DNA from: Micromonospora sp. DSM 45708
Lineage (GTDB): Bacteria; Actinomycetota; Actinomycetes; Mycobacteriales; Micromonosporaceae
DNA: 64,000 nucleotides
NCBI RefSeq assembly: GCF_039566955.1
Contig: NZ_CP154796.1
Location: forward strand, 434,001 to 498,000
Reading direction: 5' to 3'
Shown: piece by piece, positions 9,465 to 19,746 of the stretch
How the letters are laid out: each line of letters begins with the position of its first letter
Position numbering within the stretch: the first letter of the stretch is position 1
Made by a program: the position numbers and the translations under genes
The notes under the pieces: generated by a model
Seen by the model: only the letters and a program-made list of their open reading frames with translations
Databases searched by the model: none
What the model was told of the DNA's origin: nothing

Positions 9465-10643
9465 GTGGACCTGTACGAGTACCAGGGGCGGGACCTGTTC
9501 GAGCGGCACGGCTTGCCCGTGCTCGCCGGCGGCGTCGCCACTACCCCGGAGGAGGCCCGCGCGATCGCCGAACGCCTCGGCGGCCGGGTGGTCGTCAAGG
9601 CACAGGTGAAGGTCGGTGGCCGCGGCAAGGCCGGCGGCGTGAAGCTGGCCGAGGGCGCGGAGGAGACGGTGGCCCGGGCCACCGACATCCTCGGCATGGA
9701 CATCAAGGGTCACACGGTCCACAAGGTCATGATCACGGTGACCGCGGACGTGGCCGAGGAGTACTACTTCTCGTACCTGCTCGACCGGGCGAACCGCACC
9801 TTCCTCTGCATCGCCAGCGTCGCCGGCGGCATGGACATCGAGGCGGTCGCCGCCGAGACCCCCGAGAAGGTCGTCAAGGCGCCGATCGACGCGAACACCG
9901 GCGTGGACGAGGCCAAGGCGCGTGAGATCGTCACCGCGGCCGGCTTCCCGGCCGAGGTCGCCGACCAGATCGTCGACGTCGCGGTCGGGCTGTGGCAGGC
10001 GTTCGTCGCCGAGGACGCCACCCTGGTCGAGGTGAACCCGCTGGCCACCACGAAGGACGGCAAGCTGCTGCTCCTGGACGCCAAGGTCACCCTGGACGAG
10101 AACGCCGGGTTCCGGCACCCGGACCACGAGGCCCTGGTCGACCAGGCGTCGGTGGACCCGCTGGAGCAGGCCGCCAAGTCCAAGGACCTCAACTACGTCA
10201 AGCTCGACGGCGAGGTCGGCATCATCGGCAACGGCGCGGGCCTGGTCATGTCCACGCTCGACGTGGTCGCGTACGCCGGTGAGCGGCACGGCGGCGTCAA
10301 GCCGGCCAACTTCCTCGACATCGGCGGCGGCGCGAGCGCCGAGGTGATGGCGAACGGCCTGGAGATCGTCCTCTCCGACCCGTCGGTGAAGAGCGTCTTC
10401 GTCAACGTCTTCGGCGGCATCACCGCCTGCGACGCGGTCGCCAACGGCATCGTGCAGGCGCTGGCGCTGCTGGAGCAGCGCGGCGAGAAGGCCACCAAGC
10501 CGCTCGTGGTCCGCCTCGACGGCAACAACGCCGAGGAGGGCCGGGCCATCCTCGACGGCGCGGCGAACCCGCTCATCCAGCGGGTCGACACCATGGACGG
10601 CGCGGCCGAGCGGGCCGCCGAGCTGGCAGCTGCGGGGGTCTGA
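9465..10643 (+). CDS. sucC: Succinyl-CoA synthetase (ADP-forming) beta subunit
   Basis: TCA-cycle enzyme interconverting succinyl-CoA and succinate with ATP formation; this subunit binds nucleotide and succinate. 392 aa, normal for the family. The N-terminal ATP-grasp domain begins [38 protein letters not shown] is the nucleotide-binding signature; the C-terminal domain contains [22 protein letters not shown] and [13 protein letters not shown] start. The sucD start is 2 bp after its stop codon, so the two subunits are translated from one message. Confidence 0.97.
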   Translation: MDLYEYQGRDLFERHGLPVLAGGVATTPEEARAIAERLGGRVVVKAQVKVGGRGKAGGVKLAEGAEETVARATDILGMDIKGHTVHKVMITVTADVAEEYYFSYLLDRANRTFLCIASVAGGMDIEAVAAETPEKVVKAPIDANTGVDEAKAREIVTAAGFPAEVADQIVDVAVGLWQAFVAEDATLVEVNPLATTKDGKLLLLDAKVTLDENAGFRHPDHEALVDQASVDPLEQAAKSKDLNYVKLDGEVGIIGNGAGLVMSTLDVVAYAGERHGGVKPANFLDIGGGASAEVMANGLEIVLSDPSVKSVFVNVFGGITACDAVANGIVQALALLEQRGEKATKPLVVRLDGNNAEEGRAILDGAANPLIQRVDTMDGAAERAAELAAAGV

Positions 10644-10645
10644 CA

Positions 10646-11533
10646 ATGGCTATCTGGCTGACCAAGGACTCCAAGGTCATCGTGCAGGGCATGACCGGTT
10701 CCGAGGGTTCCAAGCACACCCGGCGGATGCTTGCCGCCGGCACCACCGTGGTCGGCGGCGTGAACCCGCGCAAGGCCGGCACCACCGTCGACTTCGACGG
10801 CACCGAGCTGCCCGTCTTCGCCTCCGTCGCGGACGCGATGAAGTCCACCGGGGCCGACGTCACGGTCATCTTCGTGCCGCCGCAGTTCACCAAGGCCGCG
10901 GTGGTCGAGGCGATCGACGCCGGCATCGACCTGGCCGTGGTGATCACCGAGGGCGTGCCGGTGCACGACACCGCCGCGTTCTGGGCGTACAACGTGGCCA
11001 AGGGCGAGCGGACCCGGATCATCGGCCCGAACTGCCCCGGCATCGCCTCGCCGGGCGCGTCCAACGCCGGCATCATCCCGGCCGACATCACCGGCACCGG
11101 CCGGATCGGCCTGGTCAGCAAGAGCGGCACGCTGACCTACCAGATGATGTACGAGCTGCGTGACATCGGCTTCTCCACCTGCGTCGGCATCGGCGGTGAC
11201 CCGATCATCGGGACCACCCACATCGACGCGCTGGCCGCCTTCGAGGCGGACCCGGAGACCGACGCGATCGTCATGATCGGTGAGATCGGCGGTGACGCCG
11301 AGGAGCGGGCGGCCGAGTTCATCAAGGCCAACGTCACCAAGCCGGTGGTCGGCTACATCGCCGGCTTCACCGCACCGCCCGGCAAGACCATGGGTCACGC
11401 CGGCGCGATCATCTCCGGCTCGGCCGGCACCGCCGACGCCAAGAAGTCGGCGCTGGAGGCGGTCGGCGTCAAGGTCGGCAAGACCCCGACCGAGACCGCC
11501 GAGCTGATGCGGGAGCTCATGTCCGGCCGCTGA
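10646..11533 (+). CDS. sucD: Succinyl-CoA synthetase alpha subunit
   Basis: CoA-binding and phosphohistidine-carrying subunit, 295 aa. The CoA-binding Rossmann part has [14 protein letters not shown] near the start; PNCPGIASP follows; the active-site His lies in [13 protein letters not shown] (about residues 249-261). Located immediately after sucC. Downstream is an imperfect hairpin at 11552-11583 shared with a convergent small membrane-protein gene. Confidence 0.97.
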   Translation: MAIWLTKDSKVIVQGMTGSEGSKHTRRMLAAGTTVVGGVNPRKAGTTVDFDGTELPVFASVADAMKSTGADVTVIFVPPQFTKAAVVEAIDAGIDLAVVITEGVPVHDTAAFWAYNVAKGERTRIIGPNCPGIASPGASNAGIIPADITGTGRIGLVSKSGTLTYQMMYELRDIGFSTCVGIGGDPIIGTTHIDALAAFEADPETDAIVMIGEIGGDAEERAAEFIKANVTKPVVGYIAGFTAPPGKTMGHAGAIISGSAGTADAKKSALEAVGVKVGKTPTETAELMRELMSGR

Positions 11534-11551
11534 GCGGTCACCTGACGTGCC

Positions 11552-11583
11552 GAGGGGGTCGACCGGGTCCGGTCGGCCCCCTC
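11552..11583. terminator. Terminator between sucD and the convergent membrane-protein gene
   Basis: Thirteen-bp stem with one G:T pair (GAGGGGGTCGACC ... GGTCGGCCCCCTC) and a 6-nt loop, 18 bp past sucD and directly beyond the stop codon of the leftward gene at 11588. Confidence 0.6.
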
Positions 11584-11587
11584 ACGC

Positions 11588-11857
11588 TCAGCGGTACCAG
11601 TACGGGTAGTAGTAGCTGCCCCGGGCCCGCACGATGGCGCTGGCCACGATGTTGACCACACCGAACGCGATGGCCAGCCAGCCGAGCAGTGGCGATCTGC
11701 CGTGGCGCCGGGCGTCCCGGATCGACAACCAGCCGAAGACGATGCCCAGGATGCCGCAGCAGAACAGGCCGAACACGATGCCGAGGACGCCCCAGAGCGT
11801 GCTCCGGTCCCGACCGGCAGCCGGTGGCGGCGGGGGCGGCGGATACGGAGCGTTCAC
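11588..11857 (-). CDS. Small DUF4190-like membrane protein
   Basis: 89-aa protein with a Pro-rich cytoplasmic start (NAPYPPPPPPP) and two membrane segments (WGVLGIVFGLFCCGILGIVFG and LLGWLAIAFGVVNIVASAIV) joined by a short basic loop, ending YYYPYWYR. This layout is typical of actinobacterial DUF4190-like proteins, whose function is not established. The GTG start at 11857 is chosen because GGAGG lies 5 nt upstream; the frame is open to 11926. Confidence 0.7.
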   Translation of the reverse strand: MNAPYPPPPPPPAAGRDRSTLWGVLGIVFGLFCCGILGIVFGWLSIRDARRHGRSPLLGWLAIAFGVVNIVASAIVRARGSYYYPYWYR

Positions 11858-12016
11858 GGATTCCTCCGAGCGGTCGGTGCCGCGACGGGAACGGTCGCGT
11901 CTGAAGCCGAGGCTAGACCGGATCACCGCCGCTGATCCGGGGGTTCGGCGAACTCGCCCCGGTCCCGGCCCGGTATCGGACTGCCGTCCTCGGCGTGGCG
12001 TGCCAGAGTAGACGCG

Positions 12017-13357
12017 ATGTCACGTGTCACCCCTGACCAGCCGCGCCCGGCCGCCGGCCCCACCACCGGCGCCCGGCCGCGCGGTCGTGCCCGCCCCGCT
12101 ACGCGCGTGCCCGCGCCCCGGCCGGGTGAGTCGTCGCGCAGCCGGGCCCCGCTGCCGGTGGCCGCCGGGGTGGCCGCGCTCTGGGCCGCGTCGACGTCCC
12201 TGCTGCCGGTCGTCGTCGTGCTCGGCCTCGCCCAGCTCACCGAGGACGCCGGGTCGTTCGGCGGCGCGCTGCGCGCCGGCCTGGCCGGCTGGCTGCTCGG
12301 GCACGGGGTGCCGTTGCAGACCGCCGCCGGGCCGCTCGGCCTGGCGCCGCTCGCGCTGAGCGCGCTCGTCGTCTGGCGGCTCACCCGCGCCGGCGTGCAC
12401 GTCAGCCGGGCCGTGGGCGCTCGCGGCGCCGGCTCGCCCCGGCAGGCGCTCGCCGTCGCGGTCGCGGTCGCCATCGGGTACGCGCTGCTCGGCGCCGTCG
12501 CCGCGCTCGCGGTCGGTGCGGGCGGGCTGCGGGTGTCCCCGGTCACCGCGGCGCTCACGTTCGCCGCGTTCGCCGCCCCGGCCGCCCTGGTCGGCGCGCT
12601 GCGCACCACCGGCGTCTGGGCGCTGCTGGCGACGCGCTGCCCGCGGCCGGTGCGGGAGGGGTTGCGCGCCGGGCTGGTCGCGGTGCTGCTGCTGCTCGGC
12701 GCGAGTGCCGGCGCGGCCGGGCTGGCGGTGGCCACCGGCGGTGGCGACGCGGCCGACATGATCGGGGCGTACCGGACCGGGGTGGCCGGTCAGGCGGGCA
12801 TCACGCTGGTCAGCCTCGCGTACGCGCCGAACGCCACCGCCTGGTCGGCAAGCTACCTGCTCGGTCCCGGGTTCGCCGTCGGCACGGACACCGCGGTCCG
12901 CACCAGCGAGGTGTCGGTCGGCGCGCTGCCGGCCGTGCCGTTGCTGGCCGGCCTGCCGCGGGGCCCGGTCGACGGGCTGGGGGCCGGGCTGCTCGCGGTG
13001 CCGGTGCTGGTCGCGATGGCGGCCGGCTGGCTGTTGGCCCGGCGACTGCTGCGTGCGGCGGCCGAGGACCGGGTCGAGGTCGGGTGGCCCGCGCTGCTGG
13101 TCCCGGCCGTGCTCGCCGGGCCGGTCGCCGGGGTGTTGCTGGGCCTGGTCGCGGCGGCCTCGGGCGGTTCGCTCGGCGGTGGCCGGTTGGCCGAGATCGG
13201 CCCGGCGCCCTGGCCGGTGGCCGCCGTGGCCACGCTGGTGATCGCCGTGGGCGCGGTGCTCGGCGCCGCCGCCACCCGCACCCTGACCATCCGGTCCGCT
13301 CCGCCCTCTCCCCGGTCGGCCCCGCCCACCCCCCGAGCCGCCCCCACCGCACGCTGA
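12017..13357 (+). CDS. DUF6350 family polytopic membrane protein (PerM-like)
   Basis: 446-aa Ala/Val/Leu-rich integral membrane protein with roughly nine to ten membrane segments, an Arg/Pro-rich cytoplasmic N-terminus (first ~45 residues) and a Pro/Ser-rich C-terminal tail. Motifs such as LLGHGVPLQTAAGPLGLAPL and TLVSLAYAPNATAWSASYLLGPGF are typical of the DUF6350 family. The placement between sucD and purN matches mycobacterial perM (Rv0955), which is reported to act in cell division and persistence. The family assignment is fairly firm; the physiological role here is inferred from context. Confidence 0.82.
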   Translation: MSRVTPDQPRPAAGPTTGARPRGRARPATRVPAPRPGESSRSRAPLPVAAGVAALWAASTSLLPVVVVLGLAQLTEDAGSFGGALRAGLAGWLLGHGVPLQTAAGPLGLAPLALSALVVWRLTRAGVHVSRAVGARGAGSPRQALAVAVAVAIGYALLGAVAALAVGAGGLRVSPVTAALTFAAFAAPAALVGALRTTGVWALLATRCPRPVREGLRAGLVAVLLLLGASAGAAGLAVATGGGDAADMIGAYRTGVAGQAGITLVSLAYAPNATAWSASYLLGPGFAVGTDTAVRTSEVSVGALPAVPLLAGLPRGPVDGLGAGLLAVPVLVAMAAGWLLARRLLRAAAEDRVEVGWPALLVPAVLAGPVAGVLLGLVAAASGGSLGGGRLAEIGPAPWPVAAVATLVIAVGAVLGAAATRTLTIRSAPPSPRSAPPTPRAAPTAR

Positions 13358-13400
13358 CCTCCCGAGCCGCACCGTGGCACCCACCCGGGTGGGGACGCGC

Positions 13401-13432
13401 GAGGGGCGCCCGGCAACCGCCGGACGCCCCTC
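13401..13432. terminator. Bidirectional terminator after the PerM-like gene
   Basis: Stem GAGGGGCGCCCGGC with its near-complement (one G:T pair) and an AACC loop, located between two convergent genes. Confidence 0.6.
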
Positions 13433-13443
13433 GTCGGAGTCGG

Positions 13444-14070
13444 TCAGGAACCGAAGTTGTTCATGTTGATCGCGGCACCGGCGATGGCGCTGATGATGCC
13501 GATGACCACACCGACGCCACCGCAGATCAGGGCGGCCTTGGCCTGGCCCGGGTTGCTGGCCTCGCCCGCCTGGACCTTCTTCTGGCCCAGCACGCCGAGC
13601 ACCACGCCGGCGATGCCGGCGGGGACGCCCAGCAGCGGGCAGCAGAGGCCGAGCACGATCGAGGCGATGCCGACGATCATGCCGATCAGGCCCATGGTGT
13701 TGTTCCGGCCCTGGCCGGGGCCGGCCGGGTAGCCGGCGGCCGGGTACTGCGGCGCGGCGCCGTACGGCTGCTGCGCGTACGGGTCCTGGCCGTAGGGCTG
13801 ACCCGAGGTGGGCTGGCCGTAGGGCTGGCCGGAGGTGGGCTGTCCGTAGGGCTGGCCCGAGGTCGGCTGTCCGTAGTCCGGCTGCTGCCCGTACTGCGGC
13901 TGCTGCCCATAGTCCGGCTGCTGTCCGTACTGCGGCTGCTGTCCGTACTGCGGCTGCTGTCCGTACTGCGGGGCCTGCGGCGGCGGGGCGTACGGGTCGT
14001 GCGGCTGGGCGGTCGGGTCCTGGTTCGGCTGCTGGCCGTACGGGTCCTGTCCGGGGTGTCCGGGCTGCAT
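13444..14070 (-). CDS. DUF4190-type membrane protein with Gln/Tyr-rich repeats
   Basis: 208 aa. The N-terminal ~110 residues are low complexity: runs of YGQQPQ/YGQQPD followed by three PTSGQPYGQ units. The C-terminal part has two membrane segments (GLIGMIVGIASIVLGLCCPL and AALICGGVGVVIGIISAIAG) joined by a short charged loop. ATG at 14070 has GAGGAG 9 nt upstream; the frame is open further but without a better start. It lies next to another small leftward membrane-protein gene beginning with the same residues, MQPG. No function is established; such repeats are probably disordered and cytoplasmic. Confidence 0.75.
   Translation of the reverse strand: MQPGHPGQDPYGQQPNQDPTAQPHDPYAPPPQAPQYGQQPQYGQQPQYGQQPDYGQQPQYGQQPDYGQPTSGQPYGQPTSGQPYGQPTSGQPYGQDPYAQQPYGAAPQYPAAGYPAGPGQGRNNTMGLIGMIVGIASIVLGLCCPLLGVPAGIAGVVLGVLGQKKVQAGEASNPGQAKAALICGGVGVVIGIISAIAGAAINMNNFGS
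13805..13972. repeat. In-frame tandem repeats (27-bp and 18-bp units)
   Basis: Within the gene at 13444-14070. About three copies of a 27-bp unit (coding PTSGQPYGQ) begin at 13805, followed from about 13876 by five to six copies of an 18-bp unit (coding YGQQPQ or YGQQPD). Copy number is likely to vary between strains. Confidence 0.85.
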
Positions 14071-14101
14071 GTCGGGAAACTCCTCAGTTGTGGGCTGTCG
14101 G

Positions 14102-14398
14102 TCAGTTCGTGCCGGTGCTGCCGCCGACGAGACCCGCCAGGCCACCGAACAGGCAACACACCACAATGATGCCGATCCAGACCAGGCCCACGATCAGGGC
14201 CCACTTCGACCACTTCCTGGACTCGGCGGCGGCGGCCTGCGCGCCGGCGTAGTCGCCCTGCTGGATCAGCGGGTTGACCTTGGAAGCGTTGATGATCGCC
14301 GGGATCGCGAGCGGCCAGAACAGAAAGATCGCGACGATGGACATCGTCATGTTGTTGTCGATCTGCGACGGCTGCTGCTGGGGGTATCCAGGCTGCAT
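14102..14398 (-). CDS. CD225/dispanin family membrane protein
   Basis: 98 aa. A short Gln/Pro-rich start (MQPGYPQQQPSQIDNNMTMS) leads to a first membrane segment with the dispanin-like phrase FLFWPLAIPAIINASKVN, an amphipathic loop with QGDYAGAQAAAAESRKWSK, and a second segment IVGLVWIGIIVVCCLFGG. The bacterial members have no settled function. GGAG lies 8 nt before the ATG; the open frame extends to 14521 without a better start. Probably co-transcribed with the leftward DUF4190-type gene 31 bp downstream. Confidence 0.8.
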   Translation of the reverse strand: MQPGYPQQQPSQIDNNMTMSIVAIFLFWPLAIPAIINASKVNPLIQQGDYAGAQAAAAESRKWSKWALIVGLVWIGIIVVCCLFGGLAGLVGGSTGTN

Positions 14399-14577
14399 GG
14401 GGTGGCTCCTCGGGCCGGCGGCACGGCGCGTGCCGGTTTCTCGTTCGGGGGTGCGGGTCGGGCGTACGCCGGACACCGGGCGACCGGCAGCGTACCGCGA
14501 CCCCACCACCGGGGAGATCATCCGACAAGCCGCCGCCCGACAGCCGGACCGCCCGGCCTGCCCGATAGGGTGGCCGC

Positions 14578-15198
14578 GTGACCGAGCCCGCGTCCGTCGC
14601 CCGCCTCGTCGTCCTCGTCTCCGGCTCCGGCAGCAACCTCCAGGCGCTGCTGGACGCCGCCACCGACCCCGGCTACGGAGCCCGGGTGGTGGCCGTGGGC
14701 GCTGACCGGGACGGGATCGCCGGCCTGGACCGGGCCGCCGCGGCCGGCGTGCCGTCCTTCGTCGAGCGGGTCAAGGACCACCCCACCCGGGCCGACTGGG
14801 ACAAGGCGCTCACGGCCCGGGTCGCCGAGCACCGGCCCGACCTGGTGATCAGCGCCGGGTTCCTCAAGTTGGTCGGCCCGGAGTTCCTCACCGCGTTCGG
14901 TGACCGCTACCTGAACACGCACAACACGTTGTTGCCGGCGTTCCCCGGCATCCACGGCCCCCGCGACGCGCTGGCGTACGGCGTGAAGGTCACCGGGGCC
15001 ACGCTGTTCTTCGTCGACGCCGGGATGGACACCGGCCCGATCGTCGCCCAGGTCGCCGTACCGGTGCTCGACGACGACGACGAGGAGACGCTCACCGAGC
15101 GCATCAAGTCCGCCGAGCGGCGCCAGCTCGTCGAGCAGGTCGGCCGCCTGGTCCGTGAAGGTTGGACGATCACCGGCAGAAAGGTCACCGTTCCGTGA
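14578..15198 (+). CDS. purN: Phosphoribosylglycinamide formyltransferase
   Basis: Third step of purine synthesis: formylates GAR using 10-formyl-THF. 206 aa, normal size. Seen: ribonucleotide-binding start [13 protein letters not shown] (residues 12-24), [13 protein letters not shown], the active-site region [12 protein letters not shown] (about 118-129, where many homologues have HPSLLP) and [12 protein letters not shown] with the catalytic Asp. GTG start; its stop overlaps the purH GTG by 4 bp. The formyl donor could come from FolD encoded 8 kb downstream. Confidence 0.95.
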   Translation: MTEPASVARLVVLVSGSGSNLQALLDAATDPGYGARVVAVGADRDGIAGLDRAAAAGVPSFVERVKDHPTRADWDKALTARVAEHRPDLVISAGFLKLVGPEFLTAFGDRYLNTHNTLLPAFPGIHGPRDALAYGVKVTGATLFFVDAGMDTGPIVAQVAVPVLDDDDEETLTERIKSAERRQLVEQVGRLVREGWTITGRKVTVP

Positions 15199-16766
15199 GC
15201 ACCGTCGAGGAAGGCCGCCGTCCGATCCGGCGTGCGTTGGTCAGCGTCTACGACAAGACCGGCCTGGTCGAGCTGGCCCGCGCCCTGCACGAGGCCGGCG
15301 TGGAGATCGTGTCGACCGGCAGCACCGCGTCGACGATCTCCGGTGCCGGGGTGCCGGTGACCCCGGTCGAGCAGGTCACCGGCTTTCCGGAGATCCTCGA
15401 CGGCCGGGTGAAGACGCTGCACCCGAAGGTCCATGGCGGCCTCCTCGCCGACCTGCGCAAGGACTCGCACGCCACCCAGCTCGACGAGCACGGCATCGCC
15501 GGGATCGACCTGTTGGTCTCCAACCTCTACCCGTTCCAGGCCACTGTCGCCTCCGGCGCCGACGCCGACGAGTGCGTCGAGCAGATCGACATCGGCGGTC
15601 CGGCGATGGTCCGGGCCGCCGCGAAGAACCACGCCTCGGTGGCGGTGGTGACCGACCCGGCCGCGTACCCGGCGGTGGTGGCCGCGCTCGCTGACGGCGG
15701 GTTCACGCTGGCCCGGCGTCGCGCGCTGGCGGCCCGGGCGTTCGCCGACATCGCCGACTACGACGTGGCGGTGGCCGACTGGTTCGCGAGTACGGTGGCC
15801 CCGGCCGAGGACGGCTGGCCGGAGTTCGCCGGGCTGGCGCTGCGTCGCCAGGCCGTGCTCCGCTATGGCGAGAACCCGCACCAGGCGGCGGCGCTCTACA
15901 CCGATCCCGGCGCGCCGGCCGGCCTGGCCCAGGCCGAGCAGCTGCACGGCAAGGAGATGTCCTACAACAACTACGTCGACGCGGACGCCGCCTGGCGTGC
16001 CGCGCACGACTTCGCGGACCAGCCGGCGGTGGCGATCATCAAGCACGCCAATCCGTGCGGCATCGCGGTCGGCGCGGACGTGGCCGAGGCGCACCGCAAG
16101 GCGCACGCCTGTGACCCGGTCTCCGCGTTCGGCGGCGTGATCGCGGTCAACCGGCCGGTGAGTGTGGAGTTGGCCGGGCAGGTCGCGGAGATCTTCACCG
16201 AGGTGCTGGTGGCGCCCGGCTTCGACGAGGGCGCGCTGGAGCTGCTGCGGGCCAAGAAGAACATCCGGCTGCTGCGGGCGCCCGCGTTCGCCAGCCGGCC
16301 GGCGGAGTGGCGGCAGGTCAGCGGCGGCGTGCTGGTGCAGATGCGGGACGCGGTCGACGCGCCCGGCGACGACCCGTCCGGCTGGACGCTGGCCACCGGC
16401 GACCCGGCCGACGCCGAGACGCTGCGCGATCTCGCGTTCGCCTGGCGGGCGGTACGCGCGGTGAAGAGCAACGCCATCCTGCTGGCCCGCGACGGCGCCA
16501 CCGTCGGCGTCGGGATGGGCCAGGTCAACCGCGTCGACTCGGCGCGGCTGGCGGTCAGCCGGGCCGGCGACGAGCGGGCCCGCGGCTCGGTCTGCGCCTC
16601 GGACGCGTTCTTCCCGTTCGCCGACGGGCCGCAGATCCTCATCGACGCCGGCATCCGGGCGATCGTGCAGCCCGGGGGCTCGATCCGCGACGAGGAGACC
16701 ATCGCGGCCTGCAAGGCGGCCGGCGTGACGATGTACCTCACCGGCACCCGCCACTTCTTCCACTAG
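15195..16766 (+). CDS. purH: Bifunctional AICAR formyltransferase / IMP cyclohydrolase
   Basis: Last two steps of IMP synthesis, 523 aa. The N-terminal cyclohydrolase (MGS-like) domain starts [16 protein letters not shown], with STGSTAS and [13 protein letters not shown]; the C-terminal transformylase shows [26 protein letters not shown] and [11 protein letters not shown] chose GTG at 15195 because it overlaps the purN stop in a GTGA junction; the ATG at 15162 would intrude 37 bp into purN. The order purN-purH after a PerM-type gene is the conserved actinobacterial arrangement. Confidence 0.96.
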   Translation: MSTVEEGRRPIRRALVSVYDKTGLVELARALHEAGVEIVSTGSTASTISGAGVPVTPVEQVTGFPEILDGRVKTLHPKVHGGLLADLRKDSHATQLDEHGIAGIDLLVSNLYPFQATVASGADADECVEQIDIGGPAMVRAAAKNHASVAVVTDPAAYPAVVAALADGGFTLARRRALAARAFADIADYDVAVADWFASTVAPAEDGWPEFAGLALRRQAVLRYGENPHQAAALYTDPGAPAGLAQAEQLHGKEMSYNNYVDADAAWRAAHDFADQPAVAIIKHANPCGIAVGADVAEAHRKAHACDPVSAFGGVIAVNRPVSVELAGQVAEIFTEVLVAPGFDEGALELLRAKKNIRLLRAPAFASRPAEWRQVSGGVLVQMRDAVDAPGDDPSGWTLATGDPADAETLRDLAFAWRAVRAVKSNAILLARDGATVGVGMGQVNRVDSARLAVSRAGDERARGSVCASDAFFPFADGPQILIDAGIRAIVQPGGSIRDEETIAACKAAGVTMYLTGTRHFFH

Positions 16767-16839
16767 GTCTGATCCGCACGGGTTGCACCTCGCCGCCGAT
16801 TACCGTGCGTAGCCGCGGCGGAGGGACAATCAGATCTGC

Positions 16840-16883
16840 GCGGTATACCTCAGAGGCATATTTATGACTCTGAGGTATACCGC
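16840..16883. repeat. Perfect 16-bp inverted repeat with palindromic core
   Basis: Arms GCGGTATACCTCAGAG and CTCTGAGGTATACCGC are separated by 12 AT-rich bases. Each arm contains the self-complementary octamer GGTATACC. It sits 73 bp after purH in a 289-bp gap before the secreted-protein gene. It may act as a terminator, a regulator site or a dispersed repeat; no neighbouring regulator gene explains it. Confidence 0.8.
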
Positions 16884-17055
16884 TTCCGACACCATTGGTG
16901 CCCCTGCCCCGACACGCCGGGGGCTGGGGGCGAAACGCGCCGGACCGGGTAGCCCGCCGCCGCGCGTCGTTGCCGGCCCCGCGGGCGGTTGCTAGCGTGT
17001 GCCGGCGACGATCGATCGACCGTCTCCACTGTCCGTGAGCCCCGGCAGGTGTGCC

Positions 17056-17547
17056 ATGCGCGTGCGCGACCGGTTGACCGCCGTCGTCGTCACGCTGGCG
17101 TTCGTCCTGGCCGCGCTCGGCTCCGCCGCCGGCCCGCCCGCCGCCGCCCTGCCCGCAGTCGGCCCGTCCACAGTCGGCGAGCCCACCCTCGGCCCGGCCG
17201 CGGTCGGCCTCTCCGTCGTCGGCACGCCCACCCTCGACCCGTCCGTCGTCGGCGGGAACGCCGTCGGGCCGGCTGCCGTCGTACCCGCCTCGGGGTGCCG
17301 GGCCGGGCCGGTCGCGTCGCTCGGCGCGTACCCGCAACGGCGGTGCGCGGAGCTGTCCGGCGGGTGGTGGGGTGACCGGCGCGGCGGCCTCGCCTACGGC
17401 GACGGGCCGGACGAGCCGCTCCCGGCCGCGCCGCCGAGCGTCGCCGGCCCGGTCGTGTCGGCGCGGCTCGCGCCGGCGCACCGGTCACCGACCCGGCCGC
17501 TGCCGCCGCGTGGCGCGCTGGCGGCGCGGGCGCCGCCCACCGCCTGA
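17056..17547 (+). CDS. Hypothetical secreted protein with Val-Gly-x-Pro/Ser repeats
   Basis: 163 aa, no recognised family. The start MRVRDRLTAVVVTLAFVLAA, followed by an Ala-rich end (PAAALP), is a convincing signal peptide of about 36 residues. Next come degenerate repeats of the type xVGxPTLxPxxVG over about 45 residues, two Cys about 20 residues apart (ASGCRAG and RRCAEL), and a Pro/Ala-rich tail. AGG precedes the ATG. The composition is extremely GC-rich, so a chance open frame is possible, but signal peptide and repeat structure argue for a real exported protein. Confidence 0.5.
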   Translation: MRVRDRLTAVVVTLAFVLAALGSAAGPPAAALPAVGPSTVGEPTLGPAAVGLSVVGTPTLDPSVVGGNAVGPAAVVPASGCRAGPVASLGAYPQRRCAELSGGWWGDRRGGLAYGDGPDEPLPAAPPSVAGPVVSARLAPAHRSPTRPLPPRGALAARAPPTA

Positions 17548-17655
17548 GTCGCGCCGGAGCCTGCCGCGCCGGAGCCTGCCGCGTCGACCCGGCGGTTCCA
17601 CCGTGCGCTGCCGTCGCCCACGGGGGCGCACCTCACGCCCCCGTTCGCGTCCCAC

Positions 17656-17690
17656 TGAGGCCCCGCCCCCCTTCCTCCGGGGGCGGGGCC

Positions 17691-17693
<3 letters not shown>
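17656..17693. terminator. Terminator of the leftward peptide ABC operon
   Basis: Perfect 15-bp stem (TGAGGCCCCGCCCCC with its complement) with an 8-nt loop. Its right arm includes the stop codon of the ATPase gene at 17691, so it ends the minus-strand transporter operon. Confidence 0.7.
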
Positions 17694-18702
<1,009 letters not shown>

Positions 18703-18719
<17 letters not shown>

Positions 18720-19740
18720 CGTGGACCTCCTGCGCGAAGTGGCACGCGCTGGTCCGGCCGTCGCCGAGGACCAGGTCGTGCGGCACCTCGTCCACGCAGA
18801 CCTGCTGCGCGTACGGACAGCGGGGGTGAAACGGGCAGCCGGGCGGGATCCGCATCAGGTTCGGCGGCAGCCCCGGGATCGTGGACAGCGCCTGGCCGCG
18901 CACGTCGAGCCGGGGGATCGACTCCAGCAACCCCTTGGTGTACGGGTGGGCCGGCGCCCGGTACAGCGAACGCACGTCGGCGTGCTCGATGATCCGGCCG
19001 GCGTACATGACCGCGATCCGGTCCGCCACGCCGGCGACCACGCCGAGGTCGTGGGTGATCAGGATGAGCGCCATGCCGAGGTCCCGGCGCAGGTCGGCCA
19101 GGAGGTCCATGATCTGCGCCTGCACGGTGACGTCGAGCGCGGTGGTGGGCTCGTCGGCGATCAGCACCTTCGGGTCCAGCGCCAGTGCCATGGCGATCAT
19201 GACGCGTTGGCGCATTCCGCCGGAGAACTGGTGCGGGTAGTCGCCGAGGCGCTTCGCGGCGGCCGGGATCCGGACCAGGTCCATCAGCTCGACCGTGCGT
19301 CGGCGGGCGTCGGCGCGGGACAGTCCGGCCCGCTGCCGTAGCGACTCGCCGATCTGCCAGCCGACCGGGAAGACCGGGTTCAGCGCCGACAGCGCGTCCT
19401 GGAAGATCATCGCGATCTCCGTGCCCCGGACCTGGCGGCGCTCCTCCTCCGACCGGGTGAGCAGGTCCCGCCCCTGGTAGCGGATCTGGCCGGCGCGCAC
19501 GTACGCGGGCGGGGTGTCCAGGATGCCCATGATCGCCTGGGCGGTGACCGACTTGCCGGAGCCCGACTCGCCGAGCACGGCAAGCGTCTCGCCGGCGTCC
19601 AGGTGGTACGTCACCCCGTTGATCACCCGGGCCACGCCCTCCCGGGTGCGGAACTCGACGTGCAGGTCCCGTACCTCCAGCAGGTGCCCGCCGGGCGGGG
19701 TGGGGGAGGCCGGCGTGGGCCGGACCGCGGACTCGGTCAT
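18703..19740 (-). CDS. Peptide ABC transporter ATP-binding protein, DppD type (second system)
   Basis: 345 aa ATPase. Walker A GESGSGKS, signature FSGGMRQR, Walker [13 protein letters not shown], and the C-terminal Cys-rich extension [14 protein letters not shown]. The ATG is 6 bp beyond the stop of the upstream permease gene. High similarity to the plus-strand paralogue at 1288-2331 indicates duplication of the whole transporter or acquisition of a sister system. Confidence 0.95.
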
Positions 19741-19746
19741 GAGAAC

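Noticed and set aside
17090..17488. Minus-strand frames opposite the secreted-protein gene
   Set aside because: Arg/Pro/Ala-rich products with no start site or motif; the plus frame has a signal peptide and a plausible ribosome-binding site.
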